A stretch of DNA of 64,000 bases from Simmondsia chinensis (lineage: Eukaryota; Streptophyta; Magnoliopsida; Caryophyllales; Simmondsiaceae): positions 8,685,001 through 8,749,000 of the forward strand of contig JAGTTD010000015.1 of the NCBI GenBank assembly GCA_018398585.1, read 5' to 3'. The notes below the pieces were generated by a model. That model worked only from the letters and a program-made list of their open reading frames with translations. It ran no database searches and was not told where the DNA came from. The translations under genes were made by a program, and so were the position numbers. Every line of letters begins with the position of its first letter. Within the stretch, counting starts at the first letter, position 1. Of the stretch, positions 34,201-45,300 are shown piece after piece.

Positions 34201-34660
34201 AAAATTGATGCAACTACCGAAGAAGGCCGATTGAGAAGGGCTTTAGCTGGTGGGCTAAATCAGTATGCTAAAAGAATGAAGGGCTTTGTCCTTAATGGAT
34301 ACAAGTTTCATACAGAAGATCGTGAACGCCATATGAGGACACAAAATTCTGGGGTCATGGTCGTAGCTGATGGACAAGTTTACTATGGCATATGAACTAG
34401 ACTATTATGGGAGTTGTAAAGTTGTCATTTTTCGTTGTGATTGGGTAGATATAAATAGGGGCTTAAGAACATTTAGAAATGATGGTGCTTGTGTGAACTT
34501 CTCTAAGTTGATGCATACGGGTCGATTGTTGAAAGATGATCCATTTGTCATCTCATCTCAAGCAAAGCAAGTTTTCTATATTCAAGATGAGATGCAAAAG
34601 GGATGGTATCATGTCATTAAGACTAAACCTAGGGACTTGTATGATCTAGGCGAGATTTGA
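31203..34660 (+). pseudogene. CACTA TNP2-type transposase, inactivated
   Basis: The N-terminal transposase-associated domain (31203-31440) shows RCPCNKCK and FKGFWPKYKKWIFHGK. The TNP2 core (31655-33540) has HLFHLKCMHSWSAESFTMLL, CPNNFMLYW, CHTCGTSRWK, DGLAWRAFDARYPEF, DFPAYAMLFGWSTKGYTACP and DVMHIEKNVCDNVLGTLL. A GT-AG intron fits 33544-33632, then YLSNLKAYV. A DUF4216-like end (34370-34660) has VIFRCDWVD and VFYIQDE. Lesions: a likely lost start (ATA at 31203), a frameshift near 31650, TAA at 32351, TAA at 33266, two more stops near 34028 and 34104, and a shift near 34390. Enzyme function is lost. Confidence 0.92.
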
Positions 34661-34691
34661 TCTTTGTTTTTTTAGAGTTGTGAAATAATGT

Positions 34692-34845
34692 TACGTGTTG
34701 TTTCATTTTGTCCATGTATGTTAGTTTTCTTTTGTACGTGTTGTTTCATTTTGTCCATGTATGTTAGTTTTCTTTTGTATGTGTTGTTTTATTTTGTCCA
34801 TGTATGTTAGTTTTCTTTTGTACATGTTGTTTCATTTTGTCCATG
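34692..34845 (+). repeat. 43-bp minisatellite between the two CACTA genes
   Basis: A 43-bp unit containing TTGTTTCATTTTGTCCATG and TATGTTAGTTTTCTTTTGTA repeats about 3.6 times with few substitutions. It lies directly after the TNP2 stop and before the second gene, so it is probably 3' UTR or intergenic DNA of the element. Confidence 0.85.
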
Positions 34846-34963
34846 ATCTTTGTTTCATTATTGAAGGATTGTTTTACGGAACATATTTGCTTCTCATTTT
34901 ATTTTTGTACGTTCTATTATACATCTACTAATTCTTTTGTTTTTGAAAAAGCGTGGATTCACA

Positions 34964-36937
34964 ATGAAGAGGTTTTTTAGAAGTGGCAAATCAGTGCAGT
35001 CCTCAACTGCAACACCGAAAAATGAAGGAGGTGATGACAGTCGGCCAAGACCGTCAACATCTGAAGCAGAGGGACCAGTCAGGGAAGCTGGTGTATGGTC
35101 CACTGACGTGCCATTTGATGAGAGGGAGCTACTTCAACTTATCGGTAAATGTTTTCAATTTTATAGCATTAATTATGGTAATAATTTTCCAATCAATTAG
35201 AAAAGTAATGGTATATCTTAATCATTAATAGATGGCCAAGGTAACTTGAGTACCTTAAGGACGATACCAGTTAAGGAAGTATGGCATCTTCCTGAAGGTG
35301 TAAGAATTATTGTGCAGTTCAATGACCTACGCCAACCAATTAGAAAGGGTGGCGATTTGTTGATGCGGTTTATTGGAGAGGTTGCAAAAACGGGACGGTT
35401 TTGTCCGCTTGGAGTAAGGGATTGGCGTACAATGAATAACCAATACAAAGCAGAAGCTATTGAGGTTATCCGAGTAAGTATTATTTATGTCTGAAGTTTA
35501 CTTTATATATACGATATAATATGTATGTTTGAAGTTTTTGAACTTTATCATTGTATTAATTAAGGTTTTATTCCTTTGCCTTTTTATGGCATTATTGTTG
35601 GATTTTATGTTTTAGGGAAAATTTTCAATGCCCAGTGATGTATTGATTGATAAATCAATACTACAACATCTTGGCAAAATGTGGAGGGGTTATGAGACGA
35701 GCTTGAAAGCGCAATATTGCAAAGGGAACAAAACTGAGGCTGAAGTTATTGCAACAGTGCCACGAGGAGTTAATCGTGACCAATGGATAACTTTGATACA
35801 TTTTTGGTTTTCTCCACAAGGCAAGGTAAAACAATTTCTTTTTAAGTAATTTTTGATTGGTCAAAAAGGGGGAAGCAGATTGATATTGATTATGAATGTA
35901 AAGTTTTTCTTGGATTGATGTTGATTTCCAATGTCAGGAGAAGAGTAAATGCGGCAAAGAAGCACGTGCCAAGCAGAATCAGTTTCACACGACTGGTTCA
36001 ACAAATTATGCCAATAAAAGAGATAGTTTTGTAAGGACTTAAGTATATGTTTAGTGTATTATTACTATCTACCTATTAAATTAGTTAAGACTTATATTGA
36101 CGTGTTGATTGTAGGAAATTAATAAAGGGAGGAAGCCCACGAGTATAGAGTTTTACCAAGAAACTCATACCAGGAAAAGTGGTGGCTTTTTTGAGAACAC
36201 GGTTTCACAAGAATTTATGGTAGGTTTTATTATTATCTCACATTTCTTTTAATTTAAATGTATTTAATGTCTTTTTCTCTTCTTTGTAGGACACAGCTAG
36301 AGAAATAGTTGAGGCTCGACTTGGATCTTCTTCCGGACCTCGATCAGAAATCGAGGAGGAAGTATTTGCAGAGCTAATGTATGAACAGAAAAATCCGGGC
36401 TATCGAGTGGTAGGCTATGGACTTGGCGTGAAGAGGAGTGATATATACGGAGTCAGGGGTGAACTAAAGAAAAAGGGACTCAACCGTACCGGTGATCATG
36501 TCGAATTAGAAAATATGAAAATAGAATTGGCCAATGTAAAGCAGCAAGTGAGAAGGCTCCTACCCATCTATGATGCTGTTTCTTCTGGCCAAGCATCATA
36601 TGAAATGATAGCAGAAGGTCGAGCAATTATTACTGCGGTTGCTGATCCGGTAAGATAATCTATTTAATTTGTATTTGTTTGTATTATAATGCAAATAATC
36701 GCCTTTCTAATCCTTTGTAAATAATGAAATTGATGATGTGAATGATTGAGACAAAAGGTGGCATTGGGGTTGGTACTTTTGGGGAACTATATGAATTTAC
36801 CATGTGAAGCAAAATTTTGGATCAGATATATTAAATCTATTGTGTTGTCTATACAGGGTAGAGATGAATTGGGATCAGGTGACAGTGAACCCCCAAATTT
36901 TTTTGCATCTCCAAGCACGCCAAGCTCATTCGGTTGA
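34964..36937 (+). CDS. CACTA accessory protein, Transposase_24 (TNPA-type), intact spliced frame
   Basis: Seven exons with GT-AG borders join into one frame of 423 codons: 34964-35144, 35232-35473, 35616-35825, 35938-36030, 36115-36219, 36290-36649, 36857-36937. The start is the first ATG, MKRFFRSGKSVQ. The central domain resembles plant Transposase_24 (PF03004): IPVKEVWHLPEGVRIIVQFN, GRFCPLGVRDWRTM and VNRDQWITLIHFWF. A basic stretch (EKSKCGKEARAKQNQ) follows, then a coiled-coil-like ENMKIELANVKQQVRRL near the C-terminus. En/Spm proteins of this kind bind subterminal repeats and assist the TNP2 enzyme. I found no internal stop, in contrast to the neighbouring TNP2 gene. Splice sites are read by eye, not proven. 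Confidence 0.85.
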
Positions 36938-37158
36938 TTGATATATTTGTGAAGAATATACTTGACTAAGTTAGCATTGTATATTTTTTTTTTTTGGTTA
37001 TTAGATTAATTATGTTGATATTTGGAGTGGAAAAAATCTCAAATTTTGTCTTGAACTATCGAAGTACATTGACAATGATGTAATATTTTGATTGTCGAAT
37101 TCGGAATCTTATGAAAAATTTATCAGTTTAGTTGATATTTTTTTATTAAGTAATTTTG

Positions 37159-37198
<40 letters not shown>

Positions 37199-37457
37199 GA
37201 AAATATGCACAAATAAATAGACAAAAGGTCTATGCTAAGAAGTAAAAGTAGGGTATTTAAAAAACTCGAAAAATCTCAACAATAAAAAATGCCGAAAAAT
37301 ATCGGCGTTTTTAAGCGCCGGTATTCTCGGCGCTTTTATTTTTCGGCGTTTTTTTTCTCGGCGCTTGTCCTAAGGGCCGATAATGAAATTCTCGGCGCTT
37401 TTTTGAGCCGAGAATTCCAAAAAAAAGCACCGAGATTTACCTCTTTTTGTTGTAGTG

Positions 37458-37530
37458 TACCCTCCCCAGACCCTGCTTTTGCGGGAGTCCTTGGAGGCAC
37501 TAGGTTTGTTGTTGCTGTTGTTGTTGTTGT
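37458..37530 (+). mobile_element. SINE, right fragment (split by CACTA element)
   Basis: TACCCTCCCCAGACCCTGC, then GCGGGAGTCCTTGGAGGCAC and TTGTTGTTGCTGTTGTTG, complete the SINE begun at 30045. The TTG-rich tail is the same type as in the copies at 22897 and 23959. Confidence 0.85.
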
Positions 37531-37795
37531 AGACGTTTTGAGGTAGTCAAACATCTCTCCAAATGCAATAAATTACTTGATGTTATAGATTTATTAATAG
37601 GTTTGACGTAGTAATAGTAGTTGATATGTTTAAAGAGTATAATAAATGTAAAATAGTTTTTTGGATTGCAAAATGCTCTTAATGGCTTCTGTTTCGCGTT
37701 CTAACTCTTCACTACATATAGTCATTTTAACATGCATGTTCTAGCACGAAACGAAGAAAAGTTTCAGAAATTAGTTCTTATTATATCATTAAACC

Positions 37796-38247
37796 ATGCA
37801 TTGCAGTTTCAATCATATCTTCATAACACTGATGTTGGCACTCTACGTGCTCTGTACCAAATTTTTAACGATTAAAAACCGAAAGATTTTAGAGTTACCA
37901 TAACCAATGGGGCCCGTTCAGGACCATTGACTGTCCGTTGCCAATCAGGAGATGGTGATTTGGGAACACATGTCCTTTGGCGGGGTCAACAATTTTTCTG
38001 GGTGTTTGGCATGAATTTGTTTTCTACTACACTCTACTTTTGTCATTTCTATTGGAGGATTAAGGACTTGGTTGACGTCTTCACAAAATCAGATAAACTT
38101 AAGTGTACGATGAAAAATAAATACACAGAACACTATGGGCTTTCAAATTTCGAGTGGCAAGCAAGGGAGGATGGAATCTATACTCGTTGCAGTGAGAGTC
38201 CTATCCACGAGAAGCTGACTCCATGGGTTAAAAAATACAATTGGTGA
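37796..38247 (+). pseudogene. S1-family self-incompatibility / S-protein homologue, one frameshift
   Basis: The product resembles small secreted plant S1-family proteins (PF05938). ATG at 37796 opens MHCSFNHIFITLMLALYVLC, a plausible signal peptide. About 80 bases later the frame shifts by one, around the A/T homopolymers at 37863-37880. The mature domain follows: DFRVTITNGARSGPLTVRC, QSGDGDLGTHVL, FFWVFGMNLFSTTLYFC and WQAREDGIY, ending at 38245-38247. Length and motif order fit the family. The usual Cys before W-x-x-x-x-DG appears replaced (FEW). Family members act in pollen rejection in Papaver, and others in unknown secreted signalling. This may be a true pseudogene or a base-call error. 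No intron fits the shift well. Confidence 0.75.
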
Positions 38248-38486
38248 TACTGTGATGAATAATTATATTGTTGGGTTGAGATCATATCATTATTTTACAT
38301 TATATCATGTTATTTGAGAAACTTGAGGTTTTGCGATAAAAGAATGCAAGTAGGATGATCCTCTATTTTGACGCTCTACATTGTATCAAAATCTTAAATG
38401 AAAAATCAATATATAAAACCAAAAAGTTGCTCCAAAAATGATTCCATGCAATAAATAGTTTCATCACATTAGCTTAGTGGATTACC

Positions 38487-38757
38487 TACCTAAGAGGGAA
38501 CCAACACGCAAGTACCAGATCCTATTAGAACTTCGAAGCTAAGCATACTTGGGCAAGAGTAGTACCAAGATGCGTGACCTTCTGGGAAGTCCTCGTGTTC
38601 CACCCCTTGGGGGTTTCTCGAAAACAGCCTCTATTCAACCCTAAAGGGGAAAGACTGCGTACATCGCCCCCCCGCCTGGCCCCACACAATCGAACCTGTT
38701 TAGGAGGGAGCCTTTGGGACACTGAAAATGTTGCTCTTTTTTTTTTTTTTTTGGTTT
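38487..38757 (+). mobile_element. 5S rRNA-headed SINE
   Basis: The head AGATCCTATTAGAACTTCGA, AGCTAAGCATACTTGGGC and AAGAGTAGTACCAAGATGCG is 5S-like. It is followed by GAAAACAGCCTCTATTC, GACTGCGTACATCGCCCCC, GGGAGCCTTTGGGACACTG and a poly-T tail (38733-38752). An imperfect ~18-bp duplication (TTAGCTTAGTGGATTACCT at 38469-38487 and TTAGCTTATGAATTACCT at 38758-38775) supports insertion by target-primed reverse transcription. Confidence 0.85.
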
Positions 38758-38775
38758 TTAGCTTATGAATTACCT

Positions 38776-41639
38776 CTCACCTGCATATTTTATATAAAAT
38801 GTCATATATTTGAGGTCTGAATAATACAAACATTATTCTTATTAATAACTAAAAATCTTCTCTTCTTGAACTTAGGTCTAATGTTTTTATGATCCACAGT
38901 CTACGTTATTTCTGGATAATTATTAATAGTGGACGTAAGATTTAGCATTATTTTTATTAGCGTCAAAATTTCGCAGTCAATCCCGATAATTATTAATAGT
39001 TGACGTATGTTGTTTGACTAAACCAGATCGCCAAAAATTCGATTTCTTTATTTAGCCTACAGTGACACAGTCCCCTTGTCTAGTCATTAAAAATTTGCTT
39101 TTCATTTACCAAGACAATAAAGAATTATTATATAATATGGAGATAATACTAATAGATTATTTGTATAGTTATATATAATTAGATAATGTTCATAGAAACC
39201 CGATAAACTATTGGTCCAAATTAAAATGATTCTCCGAACTTATAATTTAATCAAAGATCATTCCCCTCAAATTGGAGCACGTAAATACTTGAAATTAGTA
39301 TTTTTATTGTATATATATTTTACTTTTGTATTTCTATTGGGTTTTGTTGTAATTATCTAGTATCCAATTCAGTTTAGTAATTAGGCAGCATTTCCTCTTC
39401 CTCTTTTCTTGCTTGCAACTGGCCAAGTGCCTCATGGCACCCATCAACGGGTCTTGATTACTAGAAGTTATTAGCTTGTGATGCTAATTCTTCATAGTCT
39501 TAGATCTTTTGATTTTCACCCATGTATTATAAATGGGTTTTCACTTAGCTTAATATAGTCATCCAATTCACCAATATTCCAAGTGCACTTGTTTTACTTA
39601 GTGTTTACAATTTTTACAAGAGCGCTATTTGCATACCTCAACCGGTATATGTTTATTCTAAACTGTTTTCTCTATTTAAATTATTTCCAGCTATTTATGA
39701 TGACTTATATTGAGTTGTTAGTTATTGATTTGATGGGATTCCAATATAATGTCAATATATATTTTTGGCGTCATTAAGATTTTATTTGATGAAGGCAAAA
39801 TATTTCCAACACTATATTCATACTGCTTTCAATGATAGCCAAGATCACATTCAATGCTTTGTTGAACTATATTTTCACAACAATAATCTCCTTGATCTCC
39901 CCTTAGATGTTGCTCTACCGCATCAGCCTTCCTCACTACCACGACCACTACGTCACTCCAAAAGGTCTAATGGTTCCCATCCTACCTATTTAAAGGATAC
40001 AACTTAGGACTCCAACATGCTAAACAAAGTCGGAATATTGGAAAACGGTTGGGCTTAAATTTTCAAGGTCTGGAAAGTCAAATTTATAAGCTTTTATGTT
40101 CCTTTGAACTTGAAGATGAAGCTCTAGTAAGGGTTATCCAAAGGAAGAAGGAACACTGAGCTCGTGGTGTGGTCCACGCCAATTCTTCTTAAAATAGAGT
40201 CTTGTGCTTGGAAGGTTACAATTGTTGGAGGTCCTGAGAAGAAATATGCAATAATAGACTTAGTGGAAAAACTTATGCCGATAATCTTTAGTCTTGTTGA
40301 AACAAAGCACGTTGTTATAGAGCAAAGCCTTATCTTACAATGTTGGGGGAACAATTCTCGCTGCTGGGATGATGTGCTCGTAGTTAATGGTTCAAGTAGT
40401 TTGATGGTGATCTAGAATGATTGTGAATTTTGTGCAAATAATGTCTTAAAGTACAATAAATGGTTTTGTTTAGTTGGCTGAATAGAAACTCACAAAAGCC
40501 AAGAGAAAGAGAAACCTATTATGAAACCGAGATCAGAAAGAAGTAGTGATAACATTATCACGAAAAAAGCTACTAGCATCAAAGAGGCTTATATGTGATA
40601 TATGCAAAAAAGGGATTCCAAATGAATAATATGCCATGGAAATTGAAGCAAAGAAACTTCAAAGATTTAGGGATGATGAAGAAGAAAGTGGGTATGCCCT
40701 AAACCCACTTATGTGCATCATAACCAATCTAGGGCACTTGGAGATTTAATTGGTACCAAGAAGCATTTTTGATGAAAGCAAGGGGAAAAAAAATTCAAGG
40801 TGTGGGAAATGCTCCAAGATTCATGTTGTTTTTATAATTAGAAAGCTCATTCTAAGACTTGTGACACTCAAAGAGTACCGTTGTGACTGTGGTATCCTTT
40901 TCTCTATATGAAATTGTTAGGTATACTGAGTGCATCAAGTGGGACTAGGTTTGGCCGATGTCTTAGGTGGTTTTTAACGGTTTTTTTAGTTCCTTGTATT
41001 TTTGCTCTTCTTTTGCACTTTACACTCTTGTGTGTTGTCTTCCATCCTGCTTTTGTGGATGCATTTGCTTTTGTATTACGGGTTTTCTTGTTAACTATTG
41101 GAAAAAAAACACTACTTTTGCTTTTTTTTAATTAAAAAAAATGCTTTTGCTATTGATTCATATAAACAAATAACATGAAAGGAAAAAAGGACATCTTCCA
41201 AACAAGATGCAACCACAATACTAAGTGAATAGAGACAATCAAATCAGATACTTAAAGTGTGTGCACTTACTATTTTTTGGGTCTAAAAAGCTACTAAAAG
41301 GTTTGGCCTGCACCATCCCAAGCACGCCTTTTCTCATTAACCCAATCATTAATGACTTCGCAGCAAGCGCCAGCATCATTGTTGGTGTTGATGAACCACC
41401 TAACTCCATTCTTTCTTCTTCATCCTCTTCGAAAATTGGCCCAGGTTAGGCGTGGCACCAGTCACTGGTGACGCTCCTCAGTCGTCCTTTTCCACGGTGG
41501 TGCTCGCACAAGGGGTACTTGTTACAGTATAAACTATTCTCGAACTTTTATTTAATATCTTCATCTTTAAGAATAATTGGTTTGTTGATGCAACATCAAA
41601 CTCTTGTTTACATACCGGTCGCAAGTTACTGTTGGGAAA
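38776..41639. other. AT-rich DNA with retrotransposon scraps, no gene seen
   Basis: A frame at 39765-40007 ends PLRHSKRSNGSHPTYLKD, which resembles the linker between Copia integrase and reverse transcriptase. Upstream, 39360-39600 has an LTR-like mix of pyrimidine-rich sequence and a TATA-like ATTATAAATGGG. Frames at 40164-40415, 40908-41135 and 41225-41449 carry no motif I know. A degraded LTR element is likely but I cannot delimit it. Confidence 0.35.
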
Positions 41640-42325
41640 AATGATACAAGCCAAGTCGTTTTTAAACCCATATTGTGTTGTACCACATAAGAATAAGAGT
41701 GAAGTTTTTTCCACCTTACATATAATAATGTTGTTTGATTCTTTAAATTAAGTTAAGGGTGAGAGACAGGTGGAAACACATGCACGGCCACTACTGAACC
41801 ATGCCGTGCCATGCCCGGGTGATGGCGTGGGTGTCCTTTTTATAACGGAAACTTTTTTCAGAAAATATTTCAAAACATGTTTAATTGCGCCTCTACCAAT
41901 GAGCTTTGTACATCCCCCCAACTCCTCATAACTCTTCCCAGAGCGCCTTTATTGCGTCATCTCTTCCCAATCGGGGTTAGTGTTGTACAATAGCTATTGT
42001 TCAAACCATTCCAAAACCTCAACATTCTCTCTTCTCTTCTCTATCTCCTCTCGCATAAACACTCCTCTTGGGAAAAATTCTTAGGCACTTTTATCCGACA
42101 ATCAACGAGTGTACTTAAGAGTTGGATTGCGTTAATCTTGTAGGATAGTTGATGATAAATCTATGTGTATTGGAGTAGCGACGAAATTGTCTTTTAGGAC
42201 AATGGCTCTTACCACGGCACGGTATTTTCTGTTTTGTAGCATTTTAGGTTTCATTTTTTTGTTTGCTATGTTTAAATATCAATCTATTTGTTAAAAATCT
42301 AACATATAATTTTTACTATTTAAAC

Positions 42326-45300
42326 ATGGTAACCAAACTATCTCTTCCCGACATGTCTAAAGTCGAACTTTTAAACATAAAAAATTATAAGAGGTGGTCA
42401 TAAAAATACTATTATGTCCAGACCAAGTCAACATTGATTACGTACTCTATGAGAAAAAAGATACCCGAAGGCAAAATTGAAAAAGTTATATAGAAGAAAA
42501 ATTTGTCTCAGATAATAGGGCCAGTAGGTGTAATTTGCCTCTTTATATGAACGTTGGGCTTTTTGATATCTATGTAAAAATGGACTCGGCAAAGAAATAT
42601 GGGATTCTTTTAAGAAAAAAATATATGGGGGATGATGCAGGAACAAGGAAATATGTAGTTAGTAAATGGTTAGATTTCACATTCGTGAATGACAAACCAA
42701 TAATTGATCAACTCCATGAATTTGAAAACATAGTCATCACTCTTCTATCAGAAAGCTTAAAAAATCTATGAATTACTTAAGCCTATGTCCTAATAGAGAA
42801 GCTTCCACCTTCTTGGAAGGATTATACAAATCAATTCATGCATATGAAAAAGGATTGCACTTTAGAAAAGCTAGTGGGGCACTAGAAATGGAGGAAAATA
42901 GACTCAAAGATAAAGGTCAAGTGTACTCTAACCTTTCTACAGCTAATATTGTCGAAGCTGGGACTGGTACATTTGACAGGTCCAAGAATAAATGAAAAAG
43001 CAGCATTCCAATCTCAAGCCCGGGGGAAAAAAATTCAAAAACCAAACAAAGAATTTCAAAGAGAATGCAACCACTGCGAGAAACTTGGTCAAAATGGTGA
43101 AAGACTGTAGAAGCAATAGGAACCACTCGAAATATTTCAAGAACAAAGCCCACCTCATAGAGACAGGGAATATTGTCATTGTTGTTTCATAAGTGAACCT
43201 AGTGGACAACAAGTTTGAATGGATGGTGGACATTGGAGCTACTAGGCACATCTGCGTAAACCAAAGCATGTTGCAGGAATACTAGAAAGTGATTGATGAA
43301 GAGTTAGTCTACATGGGTAACTCTACAGCAGCAACTGTCCCCAGAAAAGGGAGGATTTCTTTAGAACTCACTTCCAAAAAGTTCCATACTTTAACAAATG
43401 TCCTACATATGTCTAAAACGTGTAGGAATTTGATATCGGGTAGTCTCTTGATTGAAGCTGGTTTAAAGCTGGCATTTGAGTTTGACAGACTTGTGCTGAC
43501 TAAGAAAGGGGAATTTGTGGGCAAGGGTTTTTGTAATGGGAGATTGTTTGTTCCCAATGTTATTTGCAAGAATGATAATGCTAGAACCTACCAAAGAGGG
43601 TACCAATATGCCGTCATCGGATCCCGTTAGAACTCCGAAATTAAGCGTGCTTGGTCTAGAGCAGTACTAGGATGGGTGACCTCCTAGGAAGTCCTCACCC
43701 TCAGGTTAGGGTCACTCAGAAACAGCCTCTCTTCAGGGGTAATACCCTGAAGATGGAAGGCTGCATACATCAGCCCCCCCAGACCCTGCTTAGGCCGGAG
43801 CCCTTGAGGCACTAGGCATGTCGCATAATGCTAGTATCTCTTTTTCTTACCTTGGGGAGTCTCTTGAACTATGGTATGCTCGCTCAGGATACATAAATAT
43901 ACAGTCTATTAAACGACTTAAGAAAATGAAGATGATTCCTAATTGCATTACTACTAACTTTACTAAATGCAAAGTATACATAGAGGCTAAACATGCTAAA
44001 AAAACCTTTAAAGTTGGTTGAGAGACAATTTGAACTTCTGGAGTTAGTTGGTAGTGTGAGTAAAGATGGTTAAAGATACTACATAATATTTATGGATGTT
44101 TACTCCAAATACATGTTGGTATATCTCCTAAGCACTAAAGATGAAGTACAATAAATGTTTTTAAAATACAAAACTGAAGGTAAAAATCTACTACGAGGAA
44201 AAATAAAGAGGTTTAGGTCTGATTGAGGAGGTTAATATGACCCAACTTCTCTAAAAAGATTCTTTGAGGAAAATAGGATAATGCTAAATGAATCTTTGCT
44301 TACTGTCCACATTCTAATGGTATCACTTAAATGGAAAAAATAGAACCTTAAAAAAATGATAAATACAATACTTATTAGTTCTAAATACCTGTAAGTGGAG
44401 GCAATGTTATACGCTTGTCATGTACTAGACAGAGTTCATAATAAAAAGTTGGATAAGACCCCACACGAACTGTGGAAAGATCATACCCCTAACTTGAAAT
44501 ACTTGAAAGTGTAGGGGTGTTTGGCCAAGGTTGGAATACCTGATTTCAGATGAAACAAAATAGGACCTAAGATCATTGACTCAATCTTTATCAGATATGC
44601 TTATCATAGTGCTGCCTGTCAGTTTCTAATCAAGGGATCTAATAGTTGATATGTCTGTGGCAATATGATTGAATCTAGAAAAACTAAATTCTTTAAATAT
44701 ATATTTCCCTTGAACCCTAAGGATGCACAACCCATTAATTTGCCTTCTCACATAGTGGCTGTTAACAATGATCACACTTGCAATGATGATATAGATACTC
44801 TTGAAATAAAAAGAAGTAAAAGATCTAAGAAGGAAACTAGCATCGGACTTGATTTTATTACTACTTTCCTAACGGAAGAAAACTTGATAAATAAAGAAAT
44901 AATAAGTGTCTATATGTTAGAAAAAGATCCCAAAACCTATGAAGAGGCCATGAATTTGAATGTCTACAAAGATGCCATAAATAGTGAATTAGAATTGATT
45001 CTCAACAACCACACATGAGAATTGGTAGATCTTTCTAGAGGATGTAATCCAATTGGTTTCAAGTGGGTATTTAAAAGGAAAATGAAGGTTGATAGATTAA
45101 TAGATAAGTTTCAAGCAAAGTTAGTGGCTAAGGGTTATATTAAGAAAAGGGCATTGAGTATTTTGACACTTATTGAACTCTAGCTAAAATTGCCACAATT
45201 AGAACTTTGTTTGCTCTAGCATCTATTCATGACCTAGTTGTGCTTCAAATGGATATTGAAATGACATTTTTGAATAGTGACCTAGATGAAGAGATTGATA

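Larger units (their letters stand above)
30101..37457 (+). mobile_element. CACTA (En/Spm-type) DNA transposon, complete ends
   Basis: The left end CACTACAACAGAAAAGG and the right end (reverse complement CACTACAACAAAAAGAGG) are the terminal inverted repeats. TAC is the 3-bp target duplication (30098-30100, 37458-37460). Both ends carry subterminal repeats of TCGGCGCTTTT or TCGGCGTTTTT type (30125-30260 and 37300-37440), the expected binding sites of the accessory protein. Inside, a TNP2 transposase pseudogene is followed on the same strand by an apparently intact Transposase_24 gene. The 7357-bp length is normal for an autonomous-type family member. Confidence 0.96.

Noticed and set aside
34894..35448. 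Minus-strand frames opposite the CACTA accessory gene
   Set aside because: They are shadows of exons 1 and 2 of the Transposase_24 gene.
37860..37890. Short intron joining the two frames of the S1-family gene
   Set aside because: No GT-AG pair of usable length gives the correct frame. A single-base shift is simpler.
43600..43690. Functional 5S rRNA gene
   Set aside because: The 5S-like stretch is fused to a SINE 3' region, has target duplications and lacks a complete 120-base 5S unit or tandem spacer.
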